This document shows positions 44,194 to 52,758 of a DNA stretch of 64,000 bases, in pieces; position 1 is the stretch's first letter, and each line of letters opens with the position of its first letter. The notes beneath the pieces are model-generated. The model saw nothing but the letters and a program-made list of their open reading frames with translations, was not told the origin of the DNA and searched no databases. Source of the DNA: Candidatus Terasakiella magnetica. Its GTDB lineage: Bacteria > Pseudomonadota > Alphaproteobacteria > Rhodospirillales > Terasakiellaceae. The position numbers and the translations under genes are program-made. Location of the stretch: NCBI RefSeq assembly GCF_900093605.1, contig NZ_FLYE01000044.1, positions 57,097 through 121,096 on the forward strand. Reading direction: 5' to 3'.

Positions 44194-45177
44194 TTAGCCC
44201 AACTTATGAACGATATTCTGTGCCTTCAAATGGGTATATCGTGCCAACATTCTAAAGTCCTTATGCCCCGATATCAACGCTACTTCTGGAATGGCTAAAC
44301 CGTGTTCAAATAATCGGCTGATAGCTTCGTGCCTCAAATCGTGGAACCGTAGATTTTTAATGCCTGCGCTTTTACATATCTTCCTAAATGCTGCACCGAT
44401 ACCGTGCTTGGTGATTGGAAATGGATGGTCATCATTATAGCCGTGTTGCTGCGACAACACCTGAACGGCTGTCGTGCTCAATGGAACATCACGGCTCGTT
44501 CCATTCTTGGTATCTGGCAAATGCGCTATGCGTTGGTGTAGCGATATGTTGGACCATTCCAAACTGGCTATTTCACCAATCCTCATTCCTGTCTGAATGG
44601 CGAACTCAATAATGTTGGGCATATGGATTGATAAGCTGTCCTTCGCGGCAATCATCAATCGTTCATACTCATCACCCATCAACCGTCTATCTCGTGCTGC
44701 TGGTATCTTAGGCTTACGAATATCATCCAACCAAACGCTATGGATTGGAATGGACCAATCAATCTTGGCTGTGCGTATAACAATACTGAATGTGTTTAGC
44801 TCGTGGCGAACGCTCTGCGGTCCTGTGGTGCGTAGTCGGTCATCTCGGTATCTTGCAAAATATCCACTGTTAAGTTCTGATAGTTTTAACTGCGTGATTG
44901 GGTGACGTAGGATTAAGTTTATGCGGTTGCGTTCGTGCCGATACGACTTCTTGATGGGTGATACTGCATCACGGTATCTGACCAATAAATCACCCAATGA
45001 CAACTCATCCAAAATCCTGTGGTCATCACCATTCTGTAGTGCGTCTATGGTTGTCTCTTCTGAACGAACCCACCTCATCAAATCTGACTTCCTGGCAAAG
45101 CTTTTAACGCTGGATTTACAACCCTTGCGTCTCACGATTCCTTGCCATTTTTTACCGTGCCGCCTGACCGTAGCCAC
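44194..45177 (-). CDS. Tyrosine integrase of the tRNA-Gly element
   Basis: This 327-residue phage-type integrase has a small N-terminal arm-binding region (MATVRRHGKKWQGIVRRKGC), a core-binding domain (about 55-150) and the catalytic domain with Arg199 (TGMRIGEI), Lys224, His279-x-x-Arg282 (HDLRH), His305 (SGH) and Tyr314 (YTHL). It lies 113 bases from attR and the tRNA, so it is the enzyme expected to catalyse site-specific integration and excision at this tRNA-Gly. Repeated TGATTCAAAA motifs precede its start. Confidence 0.95.
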   Translation of the reverse strand: MATVRRHGKKWQGIVRRKGCKSSVKSFARKSDLMRWVRSEETTIDALQNGDDHRILDELSLGDLLVRYRDAVSPIKKSYRHERNRINLILRHPITQLKLSELNSGYFARYRDDRLRTTGPQSVRHELNTFSIVIRTAKIDWSIPIHSVWLDDIRKPKIPAARDRRLMGDEYERLMIAAKDSLSIHMPNIIEFAIQTGMRIGEIASLEWSNISLHQRIAHLPDTKNGTSRDVPLSTTAVQVLSQQHGYNDDHPFPITKHGIGAAFRKICKSAGIKNLRFHDLRHEAISRLFEHGLAIPEVALISGHKDFRMLARYTHLKAQNIVHKLG

Positions 45178-45194
45178 TGATTAAAACACCTTGG

Positions 45195-45216
45195 TGATTC
45201 AAAAGTGATTCAAAAA
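45195..45216 (+). repeat. Right-arm tandem TGATTCAAAA motifs
   Basis: Two copies of TGATTCAAAA lie at 45195-45204 and 45206-45216, spaced by about one helical turn, between the integrase start and attR. A matching copy occurs at 41380 near the left end. This is the arrangement expected of integrase arm sites. Confidence 0.4.
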
Positions 45217-45290
45217 TAGAAAAAAATCAAAAAAAATGCCAGCAAAATCCAGAAAAAATGGACCTATAAGTCATTGATATATAATGAGAA

Positions 45291-45340
45291 AAAAGCTGGA
45301 GCGGGCGAAGGGAATCGAACCCTCGTGTACAGCTTGGGAA
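45291..45340. repeat. Right attachment site attR (50-bp direct repeat)
   Basis: The repeat is identical to attL at 41227-41276. It runs from just beyond the tRNA-Gly CCA end back to the anticodon loop, so the crossover lies inside the tRNA gene and the host tRNA sequence is preserved. Confidence 0.9.
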
Positions 45341-45370
45341 GCTGTCGTTCTACCATTGAACTACGCCCGC
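45297..45370 (-). tRNA. tRNA-Gly (anticodon CCC)
   Basis: The minus-strand sequence folds as a complete cloverleaf: acceptor GCGGGCG paired with CGCCCGC, U73 discriminator, encoded CCA, T-loop GTTCGATTC and anticodon stem ACAGC/GCTGT with loop TTCCCAA, giving anticodon CCC. The 3' half of the gene serves as the attachment site of the element to its left. Confidence 0.95.
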
Positions 45371-45565
45371 TTTTTGTCTCTGGTGCTTTTATCCGATCTG
45401 GCCTGTCGCTTCAACAAAAAAACATGAAAGATATATTCTGTCTTATCATACTCGTATTACGCTATAAAAATGAATGCTATGGAAGAAGATGGTTGAGAGG
45501 TCTTTACGTTTTTTGTTTTATTGTGTAATAATTAGCTCAACTATTCAGAGTATTTTGGTGTGATA

Positions 45566-45961
45566 ATGACGATATTACAATGGGATGATGCTTTTCTTCT
45601 TGGGGAGCCATCATTAGATCAGCAGCATAAAGTGCTCGTGCAATTGATAAATGAACTTTCCACGGCGATGGATACATCCGCGCAAGAGGGCCCTGACAGT
45701 GATTTTGTTTTGGCTGAACTGGCGTCACACCTTTATGCCCATATGGATTATGAAGAACAGCTTTTTGAAGATCGTGGGTTTAGCGAGTTGTTGAGCCATA
45801 AGCTTTTGCATGAAAAATACCGCCAGATTTTTCATGATCTTTATCTCGCCTTTAAAGATGAAGACCGCCCCGATAAAATACAAGTTTTGCAAAAAATGGT
45901 GGAATGGGTGGAAAACCATATTGCAAAAGAAGATGCCAAGTTTAAGCCGTATCTATCTTAA
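45566..45961 (+). CDS. Bacteriohemerythrin
   Basis: This protein of about 131 residues has the hemerythrin di-iron ligand set: QQHK, HMDYEEQLFE, HKLLHEKY and HIAKED. It would bind O2 reversibly in the cytoplasm, for storage, sensing or delivery. An ATG at 45566 is preferred over the in-frame GTG at 45560. It lies beside a receiver-domain gene that converges on it. Its role could be linked to the microoxic lifestyle suggested by the hydrogenase and FNR features. Confidence 0.92.
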   Translation: MTILQWDDAFLLGEPSLDQQHKVLVQLINELSTAMDTSAQEGPDSDFVLAELASHLYAHMDYEEQLFEDRGFSELLSHKLLHEKYRQIFHDLYLAFKDEDRPDKIQVLQKMVEWVENHIAKEDAKFKPYLS

Positions 45962-45968
45962 GGCGTTT

Positions 45969-46970
45969 TTATTCCATCGTATTTAGGCGCTTAAACAATT
46001 CTTCCTGCGACAGGATCGACTCATCAAATGGCGCAGAATTGTCATAATCGTCTTGGTTATCCTGACCTTCATGCGCTTTTTCAGGAAAGGCATCTGGATT
46101 GATCTGAACAAACAGGTCATGAAGTTCCTGTGAGAGGACGGACAGCCGTTGCACATTTTCGGCCTTGGGATTGAGAGGCTCACGATGTAAGCGATGGGCC
46201 ATATCTAAGAGTTGAGAGCAGGGTTTGCGCGCATGGGCGTATGATGAGAGAGGCAGTTTTTCCTCTAACTCGGATGTCACGGCCTCAAGGCGCGTGATCA
46301 TAGGCACGACTTCTTTATCGGGCTCACTATCATAAGCGCTGACCAGATGGTCTGAGAGATAACAGGCCTGATAGGCGAGGCGTTCTACCTGTTGCTCGTT
46401 GATCTTTCTCTTGGCGTCTTCAATCTCGTGTTTGATTTTATTGAGGTTACTGCCCGATGTAATATCTTGCAAAGGGTTGGGAACTTTAATGGTCGGGATG
46501 ACTTGTGTACCGGGGCGCGGGCCGTCTTTTCGACGATCCGGTCCGATATAATCAACGGTGACAACAAAATCTTTGCGGTGTTTACTAAGATGAATGATGT
46601 GATCTGCAAATTTACCCGCGGTGATGGGTTTGGTTAAAATATCATCAACGCCCGCATCAACAAGTCTTTTAACCAATTCAACATCGGGCTGGTCTGCAAG
46701 AATGATGATGACTAAAAACGGGTTTGAGCCGATTTTACCATGGCGAATGTCATGCACCAACTGATAGAGATCGCCCCCTTCGATATGGGCATCACAGACG
46801 ATAAGGTCTGCGCGGTCTGTTGTGACGCTATCAACAATCGTCTCAAGGCTGGCAGCTGGAATAATATCGTGAAAGCCTTTTTGATGTAGGACAGCAGACA
46901 AGGCCCGCCTTGTTTCAAGGCTGGGTTCGCCAAGTGCCATTCTGACATTTGTGAAGCTTAAATCTTTCAC
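45969..46970 (-). CDS. Receiver-domain protein with helical C-terminal region
   Basis: This 333-residue protein has an N-terminal response-regulator receiver domain (about 8-130), with the phosphoacceptor in VCDAH (Asp60) and a Lys in LTKPI. The acid pair near the N-terminus appears reduced to one Glu (GEPSLE). The remainder is a charged, partly helical region with no DNA-binding domain recognised. It probably works through protein-protein contact. No partner kinase is adjacent. Confidence 0.8.
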   Translation of the reverse strand: MKDLSFTNVRMALGEPSLETRRALSAVLHQKGFHDIIPAASLETIVDSVTTDRADLIVCDAHIEGGDLYQLVHDIRHGKIGSNPFLVIIILADQPDVELVKRLVDAGVDDILTKPITAGKFADHIIHLSKHRKDFVVTVDYIGPDRRKDGPRPGTQVIPTIKVPNPLQDITSGSNLNKIKHEIEDAKRKINEQQVERLAYQACYLSDHLVSAYDSEPDKEVVPMITRLEAVTSELEEKLPLSSYAHARKPCSQLLDMAHRLHREPLNPKAENVQRLSVLSQELHDLFVQINPDAFPEKAHEGQDNQDDYDNSAPFDESILSQEELFKRLNTME

Positions 46971-47144
46971 TTTTTTTACCTATTTCATCATGCACGGATA
47001 AAGAGAAAATCCGCTCTTGCCTTTTCTAATATAGGATCATACATCATTTCGGAAGGGACACTTCACATTTTTTTGAATTGGTCTTTTCTGTCTCTGGGGG
47101 TACATCTATAAGTATGGTAACGACCCGCATTAAAGGACAGGCTT

Positions 47145-48083
47145 GTGGATAGCACGCTTCAGTATCAAAAATTCGAACATCCCGATATTACGGCCAAGGG
47201 GGAAACCCGCGCGTTGGTGGGGCTTACCCATCTTCATACGCTTTGGTTTAATACGGGCAGTCTGTGTAATATCACCTGTCAGGGCTGTTATATGGAATCC
47301 AGTCCGAAAAATGATAGCCTTGCTTATATCACCTTGAGTGAGGTGGAAAGCTATCTGGATGAAATTGCGGACCATCACATGGATGTGCGTGAAATCGGTT
47401 TGACCGGGGGCGAGCCGTTTATGAACCCGGATATTATCCCTATTTTAACCGCGTGTCTGGAGCGTGGGTTTGAAGTACTGGTGCTGAGCAATGCCATGAA
47501 GCCCTTACATCAGAAAAAGGCTGAGCTTCTTGGCCTGAAAGAAACCTATGGGGATAAACTGGGCGTGCGGGTCTCTGTTGATCATTACCTAAAAGAGGAC
47601 CATGAGTCTTTGCGTGGGCAAGGGTCATGGGACCCAATGATTGAAGGTTTATCATGGCTTGCGCAAAATGGTTTCAAACTCGCCATTGCCGGGCGCACGG
47701 TCTGGCATGAGGATGAAGCGAGTGAACGCGCAGGCTATGGTGAGATGTTTGTGCGGGAAAATATCCCTGTAGATGCACAAGACCCCATGGGGCTGGTTCT
47801 CTTTCCTGAAATGGATGAACAGGCAGAGGTGCCGGAAATTACCGTGGCCTGTTGGGATATTGTTGGGGTGCAGCCCGAGGCCATGATGTGTGCGACCTCA
47901 CGTATGATCATCAAGCGCAAAGGCGCAGACCATCCCGTGGTCGTGCCCTGTACACTCTTGCCCTATGATGAAAAGTTTGAGATGGGGGCTGAGCTTTCAA
48001 AGGCAGATAAAGAAGTTAAGCTAAACCACCCCCATTGTGCCAAATTCTGCGTTTTAGGCGGCGGGTCCTGTTCCAAAGCCTAG
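47145..48083 (+). CDS. Radical SAM protein with C-terminal Cys cluster
   Basis: This 312-residue protein starts at GTG after AAAGGACAGGC and has the radical SAM signature CNITCQGCY (Cys41, Cys45, Cys48), a GGEPFMNPD motif and an SAM-binding strand pattern. The C-terminus ends in CAKFCVLGGGSC, suggesting a second Fe-S cluster as in SPASM-like or sulfatase-maturase-type enzymes. The substrate is unknown. It has its own transcription unit, convergent with the RNA methyltransferase gene. Confidence 0.85.
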   Translation: MDSTLQYQKFEHPDITAKGETRALVGLTHLHTLWFNTGSLCNITCQGCYMESSPKNDSLAYITLSEVESYLDEIADHHMDVREIGLTGGEPFMNPDIIPILTACLERGFEVLVLSNAMKPLHQKKAELLGLKETYGDKLGVRVSVDHYLKEDHESLRGQGSWDPMIEGLSWLAQNGFKLAIAGRTVWHEDEASERAGYGEMFVRENIPVDAQDPMGLVLFPEMDEQAEVPEITVACWDIVGVQPEAMMCATSRMIIKRKGADHPVVVPCTLLPYDEKFEMGAELSKADKEVKLNHPHCAKFCVLGGGSCSKA

Positions 48084-48172
48084 TTTTTGTTATTTTGGCG
48101 TGAAATTCAATCGCACAACGTCTTGCACCAGATACATTATGCACACTGGTTACTCGCGCGCTTAAACAGGCC

Positions 48173-49513
48173 TTAAGGTCTGCGGAAAATAGCAGCAACT
48201 TCCACATGATCAGACCATGTAAACTGGTCCACAGGCATGATCTTTTCAAGCTCATAGCCACCATTAAGCAAGGCTGCTGCATCGCGCCCAAAGGTGGCGG
48301 GATTACATGAAATGGCGATGATCAGCTTGATATCACTTTCAGCCAAGGCTTCGGCTTGTTCGCGTGCGCCTGCGCGGGGCGGGTCAAAGAGAACCGCATC
48401 ATATTTGGCAAGCTCTTTACCCATTAAAGGCTGGCGATCAAGGTCGCGCACCTCTGTTGTGATGCGCCCACCAATGCCTGCGCGCCCGGCAGAGAGTTCC
48501 AAGGCTTTAAGGGCAGCGCCATTGCTTTCAACGGCGTGGACGATGGATTTGGTTGCCAAGGCAAAGGTGAAGCTGCCACAGCCTGCATAAAGGTCAAGGA
48601 CCTTTTTCTCCCCATTAAGCGCACTAAGGGCAAAATCCACAAGGGCTTGCTCGCCTTCTTTACTGGGTTGCAAAAACGGGGCTGGGGGAAGCTCAATAGA
48701 AGAACCGGAAAATTCGGTGGTCACAGCGCAGTGTTGTGCGATGGTATCAGGCTCACCCCGTCCATTTTCGCGCCATGAAACCCGCCCGACATTATGTTTT
48801 TCAACAAAAGCCATGAGATGTTCATGGGCTTTAAATTCAAGGCGACCGGGCAGGGAAAAGACGATATCACTGCTTTCAAGCGGGAAGTTGATGATAATAT
48901 CACCGCGGCCTTCCTGTTTCATGATCTTGGGCAAAAGTTCACGCAATGGCGTAATCAGGGCATTCAGCTCAGGTGTGAGCAACAGGCAGTTTCCAATTTC
49001 TTCAATGCGATGGCTGGAACGGGCATTAAAGCCAAAGATGATTTTTTTACCTTTTTTCATCACCGCAAAAGAGGCACGTCTGCGCGCAGACGGTTTACCA
49101 AAAAAGGCCGGTTCCATTTCATGAATGATGCCACTGCGACGGATGATATCGATCACCTTGTGGGTTTTCCATTCGTGATAATAATGCTCATCCATATGTT
49201 GCAGGTTACAACCACCGCATTTGGTATAATGCGGGCAAGGTGCCTCAATGCGGTGGGTTGAGGGGGTGATGATTTCTTTCACCTCACCAATATAGGCATC
49301 TTGGCGCTTATCGGTAACGCGCACCTTCACCACATCGCCTTCAACCGTATAGGGCACAAAAAAATCATGGCCTGTATCATCACGGCCCAAGCCATCACCT
49401 TTTGCGCCAACGCTATAAATGGAAACTTCCATCAATTCTTTGGGCAGGGATGGTTTTTTAGTTTTGGTCGTATTGGGGCGCGATCGGCGGCGCGTGGAAA
49501 ACGGACGAGGCAC
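48173..49513 (-). CDS. TrmA/RlmD-family RNA (uracil-5-)methyltransferase
   Basis: This 446-residue protein has an N-terminal TRAM domain (about 30-90), an Fe-S cysteine set beginning CPHYTKCGGC (Cys93, Cys99, Cys102), a SAM-binding motif LDLYAGCGSFTFAL and catalytic ISCNPATF. The enzyme methylates uracil C5 in rRNA (RlmD/RlmC-like) or tRNA. The exact target cannot be told. It is followed closely by the Mla-operon lipoprotein gene upstream on the same strand. Confidence 0.9.
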   Translation of the reverse strand: MPRPFSTRRRSRPNTTKTKKPSLPKELMEVSIYSVGAKGDGLGRDDTGHDFFVPYTVEGDVVKVRVTDKRQDAYIGEVKEIITPSTHRIEAPCPHYTKCGGCNLQHMDEHYYHEWKTHKVIDIIRRSGIIHEMEPAFFGKPSARRRASFAVMKKGKKIIFGFNARSSHRIEEIGNCLLLTPELNALITPLRELLPKIMKQEGRGDIIINFPLESSDIVFSLPGRLEFKAHEHLMAFVEKHNVGRVSWRENGRGEPDTIAQHCAVTTEFSGSSIELPPAPFLQPSKEGEQALVDFALSALNGEKKVLDLYAGCGSFTFALATKSIVHAVESNGAALKALELSAGRAGIGGRITTEVRDLDRQPLMGKELAKYDAVLFDPPRAGAREQAEALAESDIKLIIAISCNPATFGRDAAALLNGGYELEKIMPVDQFTWSDHVEVAAIFRRP

Positions 49514-49518
49514 AGGCT

Positions 49519-50103
49519 TTATCTCACATCATTAAGAAATTCAGCATAAATATCTGAAAGGGCCGCATTCATAGCAGCAACAGCCCCATTAACGCCACTA
49601 TCGCTTTGCACTAATTCTCTTGCATAGGTTTTTAGCACGATAATTTTATCATCGGATGTGCGCTTTAGGCCAATCTCAATCTCAACGGCGACTTTATCAC
49701 GGCTGGCAAGATCACGCTCTAAACGTTTGATCTTTCCGGTGAGCAGGTAATGCTCATCCATGCGCAGCTCAGGTGTGACCACATGTTTGGCAAGGTTGGC
49801 AGCGCGCAAGAATTTGACCATAGCGTCTTGCAGCAGGTCAACAGGTGGCTCCACCCAGAAATGATAATGATATTCTGAAAGGTGGCCCTTGCCCTCACTA
49901 TAGGCAATGGGGCGACCCGAAATCAGACCATCGGCGCGAAAACGTTCTACCTCTAACACGCCATCCAGTTTGACCATGCCTGAGGTTGGTGTTTTCACAT
50001 TCAGGCGATAATAATTGTCTTGGGGCAATTCAGGCTGGGCGCAAGCTGCCAGTAAAAACGCACTGGCGCCAAAAGCGAGAGAGGTGAGCAGGGTGTTTTT
50101 CAT
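49519..50103 (-). CDS. ABC-type transport auxiliary lipoprotein
   Basis: This 194-residue protein has a lipoprotein signal (LAAC lipobox) and a fold pattern of the ABC-type transport auxiliary lipoprotein family (LptE/PqiC-like). Such proteins are encoded with Mla/MCE lipid transporters and connect them to the outer membrane. It is 18 bases downstream of mlaD in the same operon. Confidence 0.8.
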   Translation of the reverse strand: MKNTLLTSLAFGASAFLLAACAQPELPQDNYYRLNVKTPTSGMVKLDGVLEVERFRADGLISGRPIAYSEGKGHLSEYHYHFWVEPPVDLLQDAMVKFLRAANLAKHVVTPELRMDEHYLLTGKIKRLERDLASRDKVAVEIEIGLKRTSDDKIIVLKTYARELVQSDSGVNGAVAAMNAALSDIYAEFLNDVR

Positions 50104-50121
50104 TTTGTTTCTCCTTTGCCC

Positions 50122-51090
50122 TTAACGTGCTTTATCCGTTGGTGGGGTTCCGCCCAACAACAGGCCCGGGTTCTGGCGGATATGACGGCTAAATTCGTAC
50201 ATATTGCGGCTGGTGCCTTCAAGGTTTTGCGAAATCGTATCAATATGGCGCGAAAGCGTTTCCATCACGAAACGCAAATCAGCAATGGCTTTTTCCATCT
50301 CCGGCTTACTATCAGTAACCATATTATCCATATTGCCCACCATATGATCGGCTTTTTCCAAGGTGGAGCCCAGCTTATCAAGATCAGCAATGGTGCTGTT
50401 GATTTTCTGGCGATTGTTAGGCGATAAAATCTTTGCAAGCTCGCTGCCTGAGCTATTTAAATCCGTGCTGAAACTTTCAAGGTTATCGGCAATTTGCGGC
50501 GTGCGTACACCGATTTCATCAATAATGTCTTTCAGCTTGGTGGCAATCTCGTATGCCGTCTTCTGCTTGAAAAAAAAAACGCTGTTGACAGCTGTATTCA
50601 GGCTGAGCAAGAGCGGGCGTACATCTGTTTCCATAAGCGAGCTGATCTGTTCTGCCAGTGAGGACATGGCAGCAAACATATCGGCATTTTCAATCCCCAT
50701 GATTTTATCACCCGGCGTGAGGGGCGTGGGGCTATCGCCTGCGCGAATGTTGATGGTCAGTGCAGATAAAAGGCCGGCGGAAGAAACCGCAGCCACACTA
50801 TCTTGGGGAATGTCCCAGCCTTCAGCCACAGACATTTCCACCCTAAAACGCATGCGTCCATCATGTTTTTCAGGAATGATCTGTTCAATCTGTCCCACCG
50901 GATAGCCTTCATAGACCACTTGGGTGCCAAATTTCAGCCCCTGTACACGGTTATAGAGGGTGTAATAGGTATCAACCGATCCGGTGCGCCCGGTGAGCAG
51001 AGCAACGGCGATGATCAAGCACACGATACTGGCGATGACAAAGCTGCCAACGATCATATAGTTCATCTTGGCGTTTTTCAGGGCGCTCAT
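50122..51090 (-). CDS. mlaD: MlaD-family MCE protein (contains adapter artefact)
   Basis: This 322-residue protein has one N-terminal membrane helix and an MCE domain (about 40-130: GLKFGTQVVYEGYPVGQIEQI), then a helical C-terminus. Such proteins form hexameric rings that carry phospholipids across the periplasm. Residues around FFFKQKTAYEI come from adapter DNA (50546-50579), so this region and the exact length are unreliable, although the frame remains open. It overlaps mlaF by four bases. Confidence 0.8.
   Translation of the reverse strand: MSALKNAKMNYMIVGSFVIASIVCLIIAVALLTGRTGSVDTYYTLYNRVQGLKFGTQVVYEGYPVGQIEQIIPEKHDGRMRFRVEMSVAEGWDIPQDSVAAVSSAGLLSALTINIRAGDSPTPLTPGDKIMGIENADMFAAMSSLAEQISSLMETDVRPLLLSLNTAVNSVFFFKQKTAYEIATKLKDIIDEIGVRTPQIADNLESFSTDLNSSGSELAKILSPNNRQKINSTIADLDKLGSTLEKADHMVGNMDNMVTDSKPEMEKAIADLRFVMETLSRHIDTISQNLEGTSRNMYEFSRHIRQNPGLLLGGTPPTDKAR
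50546..50579. other. Illumina P7 adapter sequence plus poly-A (assembly artefact)
   Basis: Positions 50546-50569 are an exact 24-base match to the reverse complement of the Illumina P7 adapter (beginning ATCTCGTATGCCGTC), followed by ten A residues, the typical look of a read that ran off its insert. On the minus strand it encodes FFFKQKTAYEI, a peptide recognised as an adapter artefact. It is not biological. Confidence 0.97.
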
Positions 51091-51917
51091 GGGTGAAGGT
51101 CCTCTCCAGTTAGGCGACGAAGGTATGCGTCGGCATCAAGTTCTTCTTCCTCGATGCGGCGGTTTAACAGGTTTTGAATGCGTTGGTTGGACGAGTTTTT
51201 CATATTTTCCGGTGTATCCACCATCAAAATATTGCCTCGATCCAGCATGGTGATGCGGTCTGCAATGCGAAAGGCGCTATCCAGTTCATGGGTGACCACC
51301 ACAATGGACATGCCCATAGCATCGCGCAGGCGCAAGATAAGCTCATCAAGTTGGGCGGCAACCACGGGGTCAAGGCCCGCGCTTGGCTCATCAAAAAACA
51401 GTAGCTTCGGGTCCATGATAATGGCGCGTGCAACAGCGGCGCGTTTAAGCATGCCGCCGGATAATTCAGAAGGGGTCAAATCTTCAAAACCTGCCAAATC
51501 AACCACTTCAAGCTTCATGCGCATCATGATATCCATGGTCATTTCGGGCTGTTTGGTATGTTCGCGCAAAGGCAGCTTGATATTTTCCCCCACGCTCATG
51601 GAACTAAAAAGCGCCCCGCCTTGAAATGCCACGCCAATTTTTTTGCGCAAGTCATAGGTTTCTTTAAGGGAAAGATCAGCAATGTTTTTGCCCAAAAGCT
51701 TCATGGTGCCGGAAGTGGCGGCTTCCAAGCTCATGAGATGGCGCAGCAAGGTGGACTTACCTGAGCCCGAGCCACCCATAATCACCATGATCTCCCCATC
51801 GCGCACATCCATGGAAATGCCATTGAGGATTTGGCGCTCGCCATAATGGGTGACAAGGTCTTCAACCTCAATGATCTTGTCGCGGGCCAGCAGTTGGGCT
51901 TCTGTGGGTTTACTCAT
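51087..51917 (-). CDS. mlaF: Mla lipid transport ATPase MlaF
   Basis: This 276-residue ABC ATPase has Walker A GGSGSGKST at about 53-61, signature LSGGMLKRAAVARA and Walker B LLFFDEPSAGLDP. It powers the MlaE permease. It overlaps mlaE by four bases and is immediately followed by mlaD. A long C-terminal tail (NRRIEEEELDADAYLRRLTGEDLHP) extends beyond the usual end. Confidence 0.93.
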   Translation of the reverse strand: MSKPTEAQLLARDKIIEVEDLVTHYGERQILNGISMDVRDGEIMVIMGGSGSGKSTLLRHLMSLEAATSGTMKLLGKNIADLSLKETYDLRKKIGVAFQGGALFSSMSVGENIKLPLREHTKQPEMTMDIMMRMKLEVVDLAGFEDLTPSELSGGMLKRAAVARAIIMDPKLLFFDEPSAGLDPVVAAQLDELILRLRDAMGMSIVVVTHELDSAFRIADRITMLDRGNILMVDTPENMKNSSNQRIQNLLNRRIEEEELDADAYLRRLTGEDLHP

Positions 51918-52732
51918 CGTGTCACCATGAAAGCAAAGAGCATATCGGTTAAAACAATGGCTGAAATGGATTGCACAACCGCCCGTGTGGTAACTTTACC
52001 CACCCCTTCAGCGCCGCCGCGCACACCTGCGCCATTGGCCACACCAATGACAGCAATGAGAATGGCAAAGAGAACACTTTTACCAAGCCCGTGCATGACA
52101 TCATCTACACTTAACCATTCAAAGACCTGATCCCAATAAGCCGCCAGAGAAATCCCCAGATCAAGCGAGACATAAAGGCCCGCACCAAGCAGGCCGATCA
52201 CATCGGCAAAAAAGGTTAAGCAAGGCACCATAATCACCATGGCAAGGAGGGCTGGGGCCACAAGAAAACGCACCGGATTAATCCCCATAACCGAGAGCGC
52301 ATCGACTTCTTGGTTGATGTTCATAATGCCAATGCGCGCAGCCAAGGCCGAGCCTGAGCGCCCAGCAACTAAAATGCCTGTGATCAGCGGGGCAAATTCA
52401 CGCACAACGGAAAAGGCAATACCGATAGTGACATGGCTTTCTGCACCAAAAATCCGCATGGTATAGATGCCTTGAATGGCAAGCATCATCCCAACGGTGA
52501 CCCCGAGCATGGCAACAATGGGAATAGCACGAATGCCAGTTTCCATCATCTGGGCAAAAACAGATTGCAGGCGAACGGGCTGGCCCATGGCTTTCCCCAT
52601 AAACGCCCAGTAGAGGCTTTCCCATATAAGAGACGCGCAATAGCCGATTTCAGACACACCCACCAAGGTGTTGCGCCCGACATTTTCGACCTTTTGTGCA
52701 AGGGGGCTGTTGTCAGCCTCTCGTTCGCCCAT
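51914..52732 (-). CDS. mlaE: Mla lipid transport permease MlaE
   Basis: This 272-residue permease has about five to six membrane helices and the MlaE-family sequence GSALAARIGIMNINQEVDALSVMGINPVRFLVAP. In Gram-negative bacteria the complex moves phospholipids between the outer and inner membranes. It follows the STAS gene by 26 bases. Confidence 0.93.
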   Translation of the reverse strand: MGEREADNSPLAQKVENVGRNTLVGVSEIGYCASLIWESLYWAFMGKAMGQPVRLQSVFAQMMETGIRAIPIVAMLGVTVGMMLAIQGIYTMRIFGAESHVTIGIAFSVVREFAPLITGILVAGRSGSALAARIGIMNINQEVDALSVMGINPVRFLVAPALLAMVIMVPCLTFFADVIGLLGAGLYVSLDLGISLAAYWDQVFEWLSVDDVMHGLGKSVLFAILIAVIGVANGAGVRGGAEGVGKVTTRAVVQSISAIVLTDMLFAFMVTR

Positions 52733-52758
52733 TTTATACCCTTTAGAAAAATGAGTGT

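Larger units (their letters stand above)
41227..45340. mobile_element. 4.06-kb integrative element at tRNA-Gly
   Basis: The region is bounded by perfect 50-base direct repeats (41227-41276 and 45291-45340) and is AT-rich compared with its neighbours. The right repeat is part of an intact tRNA-Gly; the left one contains only its 3' part. The tyrosine integrase (44194-45177) reads away from the tRNA end, as in most tRNA-targeting islands. Cargo consists of a Rep-like HUH protein, a second small recombinase and small unknown ORFs. No capsid, conjugation or antibiotic-resistance genes are visible. The repeat-to-repeat unit is 4,064 bases. Confidence 0.9.

Noticed and set aside
41227..45340. The 4-kb region as a full prophage or toxin-antitoxin/defence island
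   Set aside because: No structural phage genes, toxin-antitoxin pair or known defence-enzyme motif was recognised, so only an integrative mobile element is claimed.
50570..50579. Run of ten A as a possible slippery site or programmed frameshift in mlaD
   Set aside because: It directly follows an exact adapter match, so it is sequencing artefact rather than a biological signal.
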